In this document: piece after piece, positions 36,053 through 45,872 of the stretch
How positions within the stretch are numbered: the first letter of the stretch is position 1
How the letters are laid out: every line of letters begins with the position of its first letter
DNA from: Vibrio sp. CB1-14
GTDB lineage: Bacteria > Pseudomonadota > Gammaproteobacteria > Enterobacterales > Vibrionaceae
NCBI RefSeq assembly: GCF_040412085.2
Contig: NZ_CP115920.1
Coordinates: 2,170,001-2,234,000, forward strand
Direction: 5' to 3'
Length of the DNA: 64,000 nt
Notes under the pieces: model-generated
What the model was told of the DNA's origin: nothing
Seen by the model: only the letters and a program-made list of their open reading frames with translations
The model's database searches: none
Translations under genes and position numbers: made by a program

Positions 36053-36952
36053 TTAATTAGAGCTCCCTAACTTATCAAGGACTAATCTGACATTCTCAAT
36101 AAACAATCGAGACTTTTTAGGCAAGTACTCTCTACTGGGATAAATAGCGTAGATAGCAAATGAAAACTGTTGTGGCTCGATACACGCAAGAGCGAGCTTT
36201 CCTTGCTTTACTAGTTCTTCAGCTAGAAATTTGGGTAACCTAGCAATACCATGATTTGAAAGTGCGAGCTCTAAAGCAAGTTCAGGGCTGCCAACGTTGT
36301 ACCTGGGCTTAAGTTCAATGATTTTAACTTCTCCTCCAATGGTAAGCTTCCAATTTTTTGTTGCATCCGGATCCGCCGAGGAGTAAATAATGCCCAGTCG
36401 ATCGATATCGTCGGTGGTGCCAATTCTCCCGTTTTGCGCGAGGTACATTGGGCTAGCATAAAAATCCAACTCTACATCTCCAAGATATTGGCCAATCATC
36501 TCGCAGTCATTCGGCGTATCAATATGCAGCATGACATCATAGACTACTCTATTTAACTGAGCCTGCCTTCCTTCGCTTAACACCCAATTAACCGTCATTT
36601 GCGGAGCATTTTTCGATAGATCATTGATAACTGGCATAACCAACTTTGCCATTCCAAGCGAGGAAAATACCGTAAGCTCACCCGAGAATTCTGATTGATG
36701 ACTGCGAATTTCTCGTGTCGCCTGTCCAATTTTGTTCACAATAGCTTGCGCATGTTTAAGAAACAACTCACCGCTTTGCGTCAATGTGATACCGTGCGAA
36801 TCACGAATCAATAATTGAGATTGCAGCGACTTTTCCAGCGATTGAATTCGGCGACTTAAAGCCGAGGGGGATAAGCTTAGGTGGGTCGATGCTCGTGTAT
36901 AACTTTTGTACTCTACGACGGTAACAAAGGCTTCTATATCATTGGTGTTCAT
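36053..36952 (-). CDS. LysR-family transcriptional regulator
   Basis: 299 residues. The N-terminal winged helix-turn-helix (residues 1-60: DIEAFVTVVEYKSYTRASTHLSLSPSALSRRIQSLEKSLQSQLL) is standard LysR. The effector-binding domain (about 90-295) resembles the CrgA/DsdC-like PBP2 group (SLGMAKLVMPVI, NHGIARLPKFLAEELV, YPSREYLPKKSRLFIE). Usually it acts on a neighbouring or divergent gene; here the nearest upstream gene is the DoxX-like protein on the same strand, 94 nt away. Target not evident. Confidence 0.9.
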   Translation of the reverse strand: MNTNDIEAFVTVVEYKSYTRASTHLSLSPSALSRRIQSLEKSLQSQLLIRDSHGITLTQSGELFLKHAQAIVNKIGQATREIRSHQSEFSGELTVFSSLGMAKLVMPVINDLSKNAPQMTVNWVLSEGRQAQLNRVVYDVMLHIDTPNDCEMIGQYLGDVELDFYASPMYLAQNGRIGTTDDIDRLGIIYSSADPDATKNWKLTIGGEVKIIELKPRYNVGSPELALELALSNHGIARLPKFLAEELVKQGKLALACIEPQQFSFAIYAIYPSREYLPKKSRLFIENVRLVLDKLGSSN

Positions 36953-37046
36953 TACAACCTCCCTGTTTATCTCTGCAGATTATCACAGTTTGGTTGCAAG
37001 CAAACTCACAGCACCGACCTATTAACGATTTGAAATATATTACCTT

Positions 37047-37559
37047 TTACTGATGAATTAAAGTTTGTTCACGACGCCAAATGAGGTAGTTATCTAAGCT
37101 TATTTCGTGTGCATTTTTTGAGTATGCAATGAGCAGTTGAAAGAAAACAAAATGTATACCAGGCCAAACGACGCCTGACATTATAAAAGTGAAGTTTAGA
37201 AAACAGGCAACATAGCAAATCAACACGCGATAATAACCAATGATCAGCAAAATACCGATGAACACTTCTAATACTGGGATAAGGATATTGAGCATCGGCG
37301 CTAGCGGTATAAACAAGCTTTCAACAAACCAAAGCCAGATGGATGCGCCCCACTCCCCTTTTGCGGCTTGAAATTGCACGATGCTGTGTTCGCTAAGCAC
37401 AAAGTAATTGAAAAAGCCTACGATACTGAAATCAGAAGTTAGTTTATTGTAACCAGCGATAAACCATAGATATCCGTAGTAAACTCTAATCAAAGAAAAG
37501 ACATAACCAATCGTCCGGTTATTGGTCAAATTTTGGTTTAGGGTGTCTATGTGTGCCAT
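37047..37559 (-). CDS. DoxX-like inner-membrane protein
   Basis: 170 residues from the ATG at 37559, supported by GGAG 5 nt upstream; an open frame extends 42 codons further but reads as non-coding and reaches the AraC gene. Four hydrophobic spans. IRVYYGYLWFIAGYNKLTSDFSIVGFF matches the start of DoxX/DoxD proteins, and LNILIPVLEVFIGILLIIG follows. DoxX members are linked to quinone or thiol redox chemistry, but the role here is unknown. It lies 118 nt downstream of the AraC regulator, possibly in one transcript. Confidence 0.7.
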   Translation of the reverse strand: MAHIDTLNQNLTNNRTIGYVFSLIRVYYGYLWFIAGYNKLTSDFSIVGFFNYFVLSEHSIVQFQAAKGEWGASIWLWFVESLFIPLAPMLNILIPVLEVFIGILLIIGYYRVLICYVACFLNFTFIMSGVVWPGIHFVFFQLLIAYSKNAHEISLDNYLIWRREQTLIHQ

Positions 37560-37677
37560 ACATTCTCCATTGTCACACGATTTTGCAGTGACATCGATTA
37601 TCACTAATCGCCGAATGTAGGAGAACAGAAAGTGATGCAACCTTGAATTGCGAATCCTGCAACCAAGCACCAAATCA

Positions 37678-38676
37678 TCATTCAATTTGACCTAAAAACT
37701 GTTTCGGTGTTAACCCCCTTTGATTCTTAAACATTCTATTGAAACTCGCTACATTGTCATAGCCAATGGATTCAGCAACAAATTTGGGGGGATGACCCAA
37801 CAACATTTGCTCGATAGCAAAATGACTTAAAACGTGACCGCTTAGCACTCTATAGCTCAAATCTCTCTTAGTTAGCTCCCTTTGTAGTTGCTGTATCGAA
37901 CACCCTGCAAGCGTCGATACCCTAGAAATAGTAGGGAATCCATAGTGGCGACTGTACTTGATTAACTCTGATATCGTTTTGATACTGTCATCTGGGTTGG
38001 GCATATCAAGCAGGTTATCTAAATCGCTATAGGTCATTGCGAGATTAGAGCTCAGCCTCGATTGAGTTTGAAAGGGAAGAAATCGATAATGTGAAGGAAA
38101 CCAAATCTCCGATTGAGCACTGCCCCATGTGACATCACAGCCGAAAATATCCTCATAGACAGCGCTGTTGTCACGATATCCGCAAAGAAACACCCTATGC
38201 GGTTTGTAATCTTCACCGAGGTAATATTGCATGATTTTGAGCAGAAAAAGGCCGTGACGAATGCTGTCATGAATCTGAGCAATATTGCTTAATGATGTGG
38301 TCGTGTATGTCCACTTTACGATGTTCCCCACGATTGCAGTACTCAAGTTCGCCCCCGAGTTGGTGCAAGGCATACCATTGCTTAAACGACGCAAACACAT
38401 AGCGAAGTCAGTCGCGGAAAGTACCCACCTTCCCAGTGAACCCAATCTGTTTATCGGTAAATCAGCCATGGTATTGATGACAAAGTCATGGTCAGGCACA
38501 AGTGCGTCAAGCTCCTCATACAGCTTAGAAAGTTCGTTCAAAGGCACCAGTGACATTGAGTCTTTAAAAACTTGAGGCGGAATTGACAGTTGTTCTGGGG
38601 CAAGCCGATAACGATTTAGCACCTGTTTATAGAAATCGATAAAATCAAACGCTCTTACAAAGCACACCCTATTCAT
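37678..38676 (-). CDS. AraC-family transcriptional regulator (arabinose-binding-like N-terminal domain)
   Basis: 332 residues. The N-terminal ~190 residues resemble the Arabinose_bd/OruR-type domain (PF12625: NELSKLYEELDALVPDHDF, LGSLGRWVLSATDFAMCLRRL). The C-terminal AraC helix-turn-helix domain (about 235-330) has SRVSTLAGCSIQQLQRELTKRDLSYR and FVAESIGYDNVASFNRMFKNQRGLTPKQF. Divergent from the YiaW/YiaV-like pair, with a 109-bp gap, so it probably controls that pair and maybe the DoxX-like gene. Effector unknown. Confidence 0.9.
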   Translation of the reverse strand: MNRVCFVRAFDFIDFYKQVLNRYRLAPEQLSIPPQVFKDSMSLVPLNELSKLYEELDALVPDHDFVINTMADLPINRLGSLGRWVLSATDFAMCLRRLSNGMPCTNSGANLSTAIVGNIVKWTYTTTSLSNIAQIHDSIRHGLFLLKIMQYYLGEDYKPHRVFLCGYRDNSAVYEDIFGCDVTWGSAQSEIWFPSHYRFLPFQTQSRLSSNLAMTYSDLDNLLDMPNPDDSIKTISELIKYSRHYGFPTISRVSTLAGCSIQQLQRELTKRDLSYRVLSGHVLSHFAIEQMLLGHPPKFVAESIGYDNVASFNRMFKNQRGLTPKQFLGQIE

Positions 38677-38785
38677 AACACTTTACATCAACATCTGTAT
38701 ACAATGAACATAAAATGTCACTAATCATTTATTGATGCAAGTATCAAAGCAGAATTCGCTCAAATTCATGACAAGAGGTAAAACC

Positions 38786-39112
38786 ATGGTTTTACAGCAA
38801 AGTCCTTTATTCGTAGGAACCAGTGCTGACTTCGCTATACACATTGTGGCATTGGTTGCATTGCTTGCGTCTGTCGGAGCGGGTTTATATGGTTTTTGGC
38901 GAGTCCACGAACTCCCTATCGACAAAGCCCACCGACAAAATCACAACCAAGTGGGTCTTATCACAGTACTAACATGGATTGGGTTTATATGGCATTGGGT
39001 CTGGGTAGTCGCGGTTTTCCTCGCATTTATTGATCTAGAAAAAGCCGTAATTTCTATAAGAGATACGTGGCACGGAGCGTCAGACAACAAGTTGAACGAT
39101 CGAGAGGTATAA
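38786..39112 (+). CDS. Small inner-membrane protein, YiaW/DUF3302-like
   Basis: 108 residues from the ATG at 38786, with AGAGG 7 nt upstream; an ATG 18 codons earlier is less likely. Two hydrophobic spans (about residues 17-38 and 60-82) with a conserved-looking cytoplasmic loop HELPIDKAHRQNHNQ. This matches the plan of E. coli YiaW, which also precedes or pairs with a HlyD-like protein (YiaV). One base separates it from the next gene. Assignment is by layout and weak sequence likeness. Confidence 0.7.
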   Translation: MVLQQSPLFVGTSADFAIHIVALVALLASVGAGLYGFWRVHELPIDKAHRQNHNQVGLITVLTWIGFIWHWVWVVAVFLAFIDLEKAVISIRDTWHGASDNKLNDREV

Positions 39113-39113
39113 T

Positions 39114-40337
39114 ATGTTAGAAGGTTTAGCTGTTTGGGCTCTATTCATCTATCTTTTGCGTTGGGCTGGCATGCCTTGGAATCGCTTTACTAAAGTTTTC
39201 GCTTATCTTGGCGGTACAAGCTGGTTAATGTTTGTCTGGGTTGGTTTACTTAACTACGCTCCAATGGATTTATCGGGAGGTGCGTTGGTTCAATCTCCTC
39301 ATATCCAACTTCGACCAGATTCAACCAATGTGACAGGAAAAGTAACCTCAATAGAGGTCAAACCCAATCAAATAGTGAGCAAAGGTCAGTTGGTTTACAC
39401 AATCGATGACACCTTGTATAAGTCGAAGCTGACTCATGCTGTGGCGGTCACGGAAGCGGCAAAATTAGCCGTTGAGCAAGCGTATAAAGATACTGATATA
39501 GCCCACGCATCCTATGGGACTGCCCAGCAGAAGATAATTACAGCCAGGGCACGAATAGATGGAGCTACAACCGATCTTGATTATCAAACCGCTATGCTGT
39601 CTCGCTACAAAAAGCAGAACAAAGCATCTAGTAATTCAATCACGCAAAGCGATATTGATAAGCAAGCTAGTCTAACCAAATACTCTGAGTTAGCTCTAGA
39701 GGCATATGAGGCTGAGCTGGCCGCTTTAGAAATCGAGAAATCTAAAGCACGCTTTAGTGTCGAAAAGGCACAATCCACTATTGAGGTGCGACTTGCCGAA
39801 CTTGATAAATCGATTGAACTTCAAGACCAAGCCGCTTGGGATCTGAAAAGCACAAAAGTGCGAGCCCCGACCGATGGTTTTGTCACTAACTTTATTCTAC
39901 GAGAAGGGCAACGGGTCTCGGTCTTACCCCGAATTCAAATGTACACGGATGAAAAGTATGTTTTGATGAGAGTGAATCATCAAGCTATTCGAAATATTGC
40001 TTTCGGCGCGCCAGCAGAGTTCTCTTCCTCAGTGTATCCAGGGAAAATATTCGCAGCGGAAGTAGAAGGGATTGTTGAGGCAACAGGTGAAGCGCAAAGC
40101 AATTTGTTTGGTTGGGATCAAAATGTAAACAATGTGGCACAGAAAAACCTTCATAACAAAACACATTTCGTCCGTTTAAAGATCGTCGAACCTGAAGGTT
40201 ATGACATACCGGTGGGTTCCGTGGGGCATGCGTGGGTTAGTGGGCGTAAACCCGTCGCATTAATGAGTTTTTTAGATATGATTAGGGCAATCATAATTCG
40301 CATGAACTCACAGCTCTATTATTTTTACTCGGTTTGA
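39114..40337 (+). CDS. HlyD/EmrA-type membrane fusion protein (YiaV-like)
   Basis: 407 residues. N-terminal membrane segments (about 3-50) are followed by a biotinyl-lipoyl half (SPHIQLRPDSTNVTGKVTSIEVKPNQIVSKGQLVYTIDDTLY, about 60-102), a long coiled coil (about 105-245), the second lipoyl half (STKVRAPTDGFVTNFILREGQRV) and a beta-barrel. The C-terminus IIIRMNSQLYYFYS resembles that of E. coli YiaV. It would work as the periplasmic adaptor of an efflux system; no pump gene is adjacent. Co-transcribed with the small YiaW-like protein. Confidence 0.85.
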   Translation: MLEGLAVWALFIYLLRWAGMPWNRFTKVFAYLGGTSWLMFVWVGLLNYAPMDLSGGALVQSPHIQLRPDSTNVTGKVTSIEVKPNQIVSKGQLVYTIDDTLYKSKLTHAVAVTEAAKLAVEQAYKDTDIAHASYGTAQQKIITARARIDGATTDLDYQTAMLSRYKKQNKASSNSITQSDIDKQASLTKYSELALEAYEAELAALEIEKSKARFSVEKAQSTIEVRLAELDKSIELQDQAAWDLKSTKVRAPTDGFVTNFILREGQRVSVLPRIQMYTDEKYVLMRVNHQAIRNIAFGAPAEFSSSVYPGKIFAAEVEGIVEATGEAQSNLFGWDQNVNNVAQKNLHNKTHFVRLKIVEPEGYDIPVGSVGHAWVSGRKPVALMSFLDMIRAIIIRMNSQLYYFYSV

Positions 40338-40909
40338 AAAACTCACACCCCCTGACAAGCTAGTATCGACTTACCTGCTAGTGGCGATAAGCACATCTTT
40401 TGGCAATGGTGCGTACGACACAAGGAATTGCCATGATGCCATACGAATTAAGCGAGCTATACTCTTTGTGGAATCATTATATAATTTTCAATGAAGACTA
40501 TTAATTAACGCATACCGTCACCCAAACCATGAAAATAAAATCTCATATAACCTCACTCACAAGATCATCATTTGATAATGATCATGATATATATTTCATA
40601 TATTACATGATTTTGAAACCTTTCATAACCATCATCATTTAACACATAGCATCAATTTAAAAACCTGTGATTGGTCGCTTTCTAATCCATGAAACGAAAC
40701 CGCATTCAAAAACATCCTCAACTTTTTATATGATAAATTACCACAATAAAATCAACAGGTTATGGTCAAATCTCGAAAATCAATTTGTTTCATAGATTAA
40801 TTACCCCTAATTAGATGTGAAGCCAATCTATATTTTCATTCATTTCATTCCTTAAGATTATTGATAACAAAAACAACCAAGTATCAAAATAAACTTATAA
40901 GGAAATAGT
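40338..40909. other. AT-rich intergenic region upstream of the porin gene
   Basis: About 570 bases, no coding frame. It contains a long imperfect inverted repeat at 40581-40611 and many TTTCAT/ATGAAA elements (for example about 40692, 40785). Expected to hold the porin promoter and operators. Confidence 0.5.
40581..40611. promoter_or_regulatory. Long AT-rich inverted repeat upstream of the porin
   Basis: Arms 40581-40594 and 40598-40611 match at 12 of 14 positions with a 3-nt spacer, with outer CATGAT/ATCATG blocks perfect. About 300 bp upstream of the porin gene. Possible operator; regulator unknown. Confidence 0.35.
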
Positions 40910-42190
40910 ATGTACCATCTTAGAAAACTTCCTGTTGCCGTAGCAGTGGCTGCATCTCTGGTCTCTTTTTCATCTTTTTCAGAAACTGAAAGTAACAATT
41001 CGGCTCAAATTGAAGAGCTTACAAAACGTATTCAAGAGCTGGAAACTAAAGTTCAAGAAACGGATTATATTTATGACCAACAGCCAGCCGTTCTCACTCC
41101 GGATTTTGAGCCACCTCAAGGCCTTATTTTCTCTGGTTATGCTCGTTATGGCATGCACTATTCAGATAGCGACTCAGCTTATATTGATGTCGGTAGTTCT
41201 GGTCGCTCAGTGGGTCGTCTTGGTAACGAAGCAAACGGTGGTGAAATCCAGTTTGCGTACGCTAAAAAAGCAGATAACGGCGCGGTATGGGACATTGTTG
41301 CCATGTTTGACCAATGGGGCAACCGCGCCTGGGGCTCAGAAGGTGGTGTGAACCTTAAGAAAATGTACGCAGGCGTAACTAATGTCTTCGAAAGCCAACC
41401 AGAGCTATACATGTGGGCTGGTCGTGACTTCCACCAACGTCCTCAACAGGGGCTAAACGACTACTTCTGGATGTCACATGATGGTCAAGGTGGTGGTTTC
41501 AACAACTTAAATCTTGGTGGTGTCAAACTTGATATGGGTATAGTGGGTCAGGTCGATTCTGAAACGGGCGCACTAGGCAACGACAACGGCAAGTACGCAC
41601 TAACGTCAAAACTACACGGCATTGACTTAGGGATTGGCGCTCTGGATCTCTATGCTAACTACGGCTTTGCATCGAAGCAGGCGGATGTATCTGTTCAAGA
41701 CAATAATTCTTGGCAACTGGGTGCGACGTTGGGTCTTGGTGCATCAAACAAGTTCGTTTTTAAGTATGCGGACAACTCAGACAACAGCGCTTTCGATTTG
41801 AACGATGATCTTAAAGTCATCTACGCGAGTTTAGAAGGTGGTATTAGCCCGACGGATGCATTTAAAGTGGATTACCTAGCCTCTTTTAAACAACTAAACG
41901 GTGAAGACACGTCGGATCGCAATGAATACTCTGTTATTGCTCGTCCTATGTACCAATGGGATGACGTTCATTCTACCTGGTTAGAAGCGGGTTATGCGAT
42001 GGAAGATCACGATGACAACACTGAGAAAAAAGGTTGGAAAGTGACGCTCTCTCAAAACGTATCACTTGGTGGTTTGCCATGGAGCCGTCCAATGCTGCGC
42101 TTCTACGTAACAGCAGGCGACGTTAAAGCAACTGACGTTGAGAAAGTTGATACGTTAGCAGCTGGCGCAATGTTTGAAGCATGGTGGTAA
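40910..42190 (+). CDS. LamB-type carbohydrate porin
   Basis: 426 residues. Sec signal peptide (about 1-24), then a short coiled coil (about 30-50: QIEELTKRIQELETKVQE) as in ScrY-like porins, then an outer-membrane beta-barrel. GYARYGMHYS, GRLGNEANGGEIQFAYAKK, YMWAGRDFHQRP, LNDYFWMSHDGQGGGF and the terminal AMFEAWW are LamB-family landmarks. A trimeric channel for oligosaccharides. Located at the edge of the beta-glucan locus with its own strong terminator, it probably admits cello- or other beta-gluco-oligosaccharides. Confidence 0.9.
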   Translation: MYHLRKLPVAVAVAASLVSFSSFSETESNNSAQIEELTKRIQELETKVQETDYIYDQQPAVLTPDFEPPQGLIFSGYARYGMHYSDSDSAYIDVGSSGRSVGRLGNEANGGEIQFAYAKKADNGAVWDIVAMFDQWGNRAWGSEGGVNLKKMYAGVTNVFESQPELYMWAGRDFHQRPQQGLNDYFWMSHDGQGGGFNNLNLGGVKLDMGIVGQVDSETGALGNDNGKYALTSKLHGIDLGIGALDLYANYGFASKQADVSVQDNNSWQLGATLGLGASNKFVFKYADNSDNSAFDLNDDLKVIYASLEGGISPTDAFKVDYLASFKQLNGEDTSDRNEYSVIARPMYQWDDVHSTWLEAGYAMEDHDDNTEKKGWKVTLSQNVSLGGLPWSRPMLRFYVTAGDVKATDVEKVDTLAAGAMFEAWW

Positions 42191-42215
42191 TTAACAACTA
42201 GGGTTCCCACTGTTT

Positions 42216-42241
42216 GGGCCTGACAAGTCAGGCCCTTTTTT
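42216..42241 (+). terminator. Rho-independent terminator of the porin gene
   Basis: Perfect 9-bp stem GGGCCTGAC / GTCAGGCCC with a 2-nt AA spacer and six T residues. Confidence 0.92.
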
Positions 42242-42310
42242 CCCACTATTTGTCTGCACTACGAACTCCACATTCACACCATTTGTATTGACCACCTAGG
42301 AGTTTATTCG

Positions 42311-44344
42311 ATGAAACTGTCATCAATCGTCACTCGAATTTACATTAGCTTCTTTATTCTTATCGCCATTATGATGGCTTCATCTTGGTATGCGATTCAG
42401 TCTACTTCGAAAATGACTGATCGAATTGAATCCATCACTCATGAATCAACACCACTTATGATGCACACATCGGCGTTGACCATAGCTTTCCTTGATATTA
42501 ATCGAAGCCTTACCCGCTACTTGGCCGCAATGTACATCGATGAGCTTGAACCTTTAGCCACGGACATTAAAACAAAAAATGCCTACTATCACACCGAGGA
42601 GCAATGGATATCACAACACTTAGAGTTCAATACAAGCACCCAAGAAACACTCTCTATTATTAAGTCTGGTAGTGCTGAAGTGCTGAAACAAATCGCGAAT
42701 GTAACCGACTTGTATGAACAATTCCTCGACCTCAAGGATCAAGATGACTTCCAGCAATCAAAGTTTCAGCCGATTGTTAATCAACTGACTTCTGATCTCG
42801 TCAGTGGATTATCCAATGCAAGCAATTCGAATGAGCGCGCTGCTATCCAAGGTCTACTATCACAACTGAGTGTGCTCAGCGTGGATGCCAACAAAGCCTT
42901 TTCGATGCAAGATATTGTCGAGCTCAATGCATCAAAGCGCAACTTCTCCTCTCGCCAAGAGCGCTTTCAACAAGCCGTCGATGTGTTGCGAACCGCTTCC
43001 CCTGCTCTTTCTCGCTCTACTGAACAAGCAACTAAACTATTCTCAACTCATCTATTTAGTAAATCTGGTGCAATGAGCCTGCATATTAAGGCTTACGACC
43101 TATTCGACCAACTATCGACACAAAGAGCACACTTAACTACATTAATCGACACTCACCTAACAGCCATTCAACAGCTCTCTGACTATGCAGACTCGAGCAC
43201 AAAAACCGTAGAAACGGAGGCGATAACCAGTGCTCACCACGTGGTTTCTGTCTTGATTGGCGTGCTTATTTCGTCAATCCTCATTGCTCTTGTTATTGCC
43301 ATTCGCCTTGCTACCTCAGTTAGGAGGCCAAGCAAACAAGTACAAAATGCACTAGAACACCTAGCACAAAAAGATCTCTCGGCAAAAGTAGAATGTCAGA
43401 GCCGCAACGAGTTTGGAAGCATTGCCAACAAAGTGAACCTGGTTTTGGAGCACTTATCTGATGTAATATTCCAATTGCGCAGCTCTGCAGATCAACTTAA
43501 TCAAGCATCTATTGAGAACCAACAAACCAGTGACCAACTTACCGAAGACATAACGCGTCAGACGATGCAAACCACTCAAGTTGCGACCGCAATGAAGCAG
43601 ATTGAATGTGCTGTCAAGGAAATTGCTCAATCTGCCAACGATACGCTTTCTACTGTAACAGAAGCAGTTGACCTATCTTCTCAAGGACAAAGTGCGATTA
43701 ATGCCAATGCTAATCTGCTAGGCACTCTGTCCTCTCGACTTTCGGAGTCAACGGCGACGATAGAAGAGTTGGAACAAGAAGTTGCAAGTATCGAAACAAT
43801 TTTGGAAGTCATCTCAGGGATTTCAGAGCAAACAAACCTACTGGCACTCAATGCCGCCATTGAAGCCGCTCGTGCGGGCGAACAAGGAAGAGGATTTTCA
43901 GTTGTGGCTGATGAAGTACGAGTACTGGCTGCAAAAACCACCAACTCGACCTTTGAAATTAAGCAGAAAATAGAGCAGCTACAAACCAGTACTGAATTTG
44001 CGGTCTCACAAATCAACCTCTGTGCTCATGATATGAACCAATGTATCACTCAAGCAGGTAGTGTCGAACAGAATCTAAAGGGCATACACCTTCTACTTAA
44101 CGACATTGAAAATCGCAGTACCAACATCGCTTCAGCAACAACGGAACATCAATCGGTTGCCAGTGAGGTAACAAGCAGTGTCAATGATATTTTCAAGCTA
44201 TCAGAATCGAGTGCTGACAAATTTAAATCCCTCACTCAACATGGGCTTAGTTTAGAACAAATGGCAGAAAAACAGTTAACACTCACCGCTAATTTCAAGC
44301 TTCCGCTAGATAAAAGATTAGTACCATTACCAGAATTGAAATAG
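42311..44344 (+). CDS. Methyl-accepting chemotaxis protein
   Basis: 677 residues. TM1 is about 10-29; a large, mostly helical periplasmic sensor domain (about 30-308, two helical bundles in length) follows; TM2 is about 310-335. HAMP lies about 336-390 ([15 protein letters not shown]...[11 protein letters not shown]). The signalling domain has the invariant tip [42 protein letters not shown]. The size and helical look of the sensor domain recall HBM-type receptors. Between a sugar porin and a LacI regulator, so it may sense oligosaccharides or organic acids; the ligand cannot be read from sequence. Confidence 0.92.
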   Translation: MKLSSIVTRIYISFFILIAIMMASSWYAIQSTSKMTDRIESITHESTPLMMHTSALTIAFLDINRSLTRYLAAMYIDELEPLATDIKTKNAYYHTEEQWISQHLEFNTSTQETLSIIKSGSAEVLKQIANVTDLYEQFLDLKDQDDFQQSKFQPIVNQLTSDLVSGLSNASNSNERAAIQGLLSQLSVLSVDANKAFSMQDIVELNASKRNFSSRQERFQQAVDVLRTASPALSRSTEQATKLFSTHLFSKSGAMSLHIKAYDLFDQLSTQRAHLTTLIDTHLTAIQQLSDYADSSTKTVETEAITSAHHVVSVLIGVLISSILIALVIAIRLATSVRRPSKQVQNALEHLAQKDLSAKVECQSRNEFGSIANKVNLVLEHLSDVIFQLRSSADQLNQASIENQQTSDQLTEDITRQTMQTTQVATAMKQIECAVKEIAQSANDTLSTVTEAVDLSSQGQSAINANANLLGTLSSRLSESTATIEELEQEVASIETILEVISGISEQTNLLALNAAIEAARAGEQGRGFSVVADEVRVLAAKTTNSTFEIKQKIEQLQTSTEFAVSQINLCAHDMNQCITQAGSVEQNLKGIHLLLNDIENRSTNIASATTEHQSVASEVTSSVNDIFKLSESSADKFKSLTQHGLSLEQMAEKQLTLTANFKLPLDKRLVPLPELK

Positions 44345-44458
44345 TCAAGGAAAATACGAAAATACAGCGAGAAAGAATGAAACAAAAAACTGCCAATAGT
44401 TAGGATTAGTTACACAGCTTACATTCACTACACTTATGAAAGATCCATATGCTGGGTA

Positions 44459-44495
44459 TATCAAGCTATCTTCATAAACACGAAATAGCTTGATA
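44459..44495. repeat. Perfect 11-bp inverted repeat between the chemoreceptor and LacI genes
   Basis: TATCAAGCTAT (44459-44469) and ATAGCTTGATA (44485-44495) with a 15-nt loop; no T-run, so not an ordinary terminator. About 95 bp upstream of the LacI start; could be an operator or an mRNA hairpin. Confidence 0.5.
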
Positions 44496-44588
44496 CTCCG
44501 CACAAATCGAGTAAATCAAACTAACTAAAAATTGGGTAATAATATTAATATCACTTTATACCTTCGCTATGCTGCTTAAGCCATAATA

Positions 44589-45608
44589 ATGAAAAAGAAA
44601 AAAAAATCCGCCACGGTTTACGATGTGGCTAAACTCGCCGGTGTGTCACCCAGTACTGTCTCACGCTTTCTTAACCGTACCACCTACGTATCAGATGAGA
44701 AAAGTGAACGCATTGAGGATGCGGTTAAAAAGACCGGATACAAGCCTAGTTTCCAAATGCAACAGGATTTGAGTCGACGTTCAATGACTATCGGCGTGTT
44801 AGTACAACACCCAGATAGCCCTTATACCTCTACTATCGTCAACGATATGGAGAAGACGCTGATAAGCAAAGGCTACTCTTTAGTTATGGCCTCTGGACAC
44901 TGGCAAAACAAGCTGGAAAATCATGCGCTTGACTACTTAATTAAAAGCAATGTTGACGGCATAATTATTGTTACTGGGAACTTAGACAACCAAAAAATAA
45001 TCTCGACAGCGAAGTCGATTCCTGTTGTTACGGTTGGTTACGATATTAAGGGAGACAGCATTTGTTCGCTTAACCTTGATAATGTCATGGGTGGTTACAT
45101 CGCTACTCTTCATTTACTCCAGCAAGGCCACAAAAATATTGCTCATATCAAGGGATTATCATCACAACCTGATGCATCTGCACGTTTTGAAGGTTATAAA
45201 CAGGCACTTAGTGAAGCCAGCATCCCGGTCAACTCCAAACTGGTCAAAAGAGGCGATTTTGGTATGGATTTGGGCTACAGTGCAACAAAAGAGTTAATCG
45301 ACTCCAACATCTATTTTTCCGCAATTTTTGCAGCCAATGACCTTACCGCCTATGGTGCTATCAAGGCACTGCATGACAACGGCCTTAAGGTTCCTCAAGA
45401 TGTTTCCGTGGTTGGTTTTGATGACTTACCGACTTCAAAATACTTTACGCCCGCTCTCACCACGCTAAGGCAGCCGATTGAAGAGATAGGAACTGTATGT
45501 GCAAACTCTATTCTGAGTATGGTTTTAAAAGGCCAATATGAAGCTAGAATGCCACCTATAGATTTAATAATTCGTCAGTCAACAAGCTCTATATTTAATA
45601 AAGGCTAG
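44589..45608 (+). CDS. LacI-family transcriptional regulator
   Basis: 339 residues. The helix-turn-helix TVYDVAKLAGVSPSTVSRFLN (about residues 8-28) follows a very basic N-terminus (MKKKKKS). The sugar-binding core (about 65-335) has IGVLVQHPDSPYTSTI, FAANDLTAYGAIKALHDNG and VVGFDDLPTSKYFTPALTTLRQP. Upstream of the GH5 gene on the same strand with a terminator between; probable control of the porin, GH5 or GH116 genes, not assigned. Confidence 0.92.
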   Translation: MKKKKKSATVYDVAKLAGVSPSTVSRFLNRTTYVSDEKSERIEDAVKKTGYKPSFQMQQDLSRRSMTIGVLVQHPDSPYTSTIVNDMEKTLISKGYSLVMASGHWQNKLENHALDYLIKSNVDGIIIVTGNLDNQKIISTAKSIPVVTVGYDIKGDSICSLNLDNVMGGYIATLHLLQQGHKNIAHIKGLSSQPDASARFEGYKQALSEASIPVNSKLVKRGDFGMDLGYSATKELIDSNIYFSAIFAANDLTAYGAIKALHDNGLKVPQDVSVVGFDDLPTSKYFTPALTTLRQPIEEIGTVCANSILSMVLKGQYEARMPPIDLIIRQSTSSIFNKG

Positions 45609-45622
45609 CTTATAAAACCAGA

Positions 45623-45660
45623 ATAAAAGCCCACGTAACCATACGTTGGCTTTTATTTTT
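45623..45660 (+). terminator. Terminator of the LacI gene
   Basis: A 12-bp stem with one mismatch (about 45625-45637 / 45642-45654), loop ACCA, then ATTTTT. Confidence 0.85.
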
Positions 45661-45872
45661 AAACCAACTATTACTAGCGTGCGTGATCTAAATCAAATAA
45701 TAAAGTCAGATACATTCAACTAACGGTTCAAGCTCTCCAATACACATCCACACAAGTTCACAAAATTCCTACAAACGCATATTTATCATCTATTACAAAC
45801 TTTAACCCTCTTCTTACCATTGCTATTTTTATTATTGAAAGAAACGCATCATTAATAAGGAAATCATTGGTT

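Noticed and set aside
37560..37685. Longer DoxX-like start overlapping the AraC gene
   Set aside because: The extra 42 residues look non-coding; the ATG at 37559 has a good GGAG and begins just before the first membrane span.
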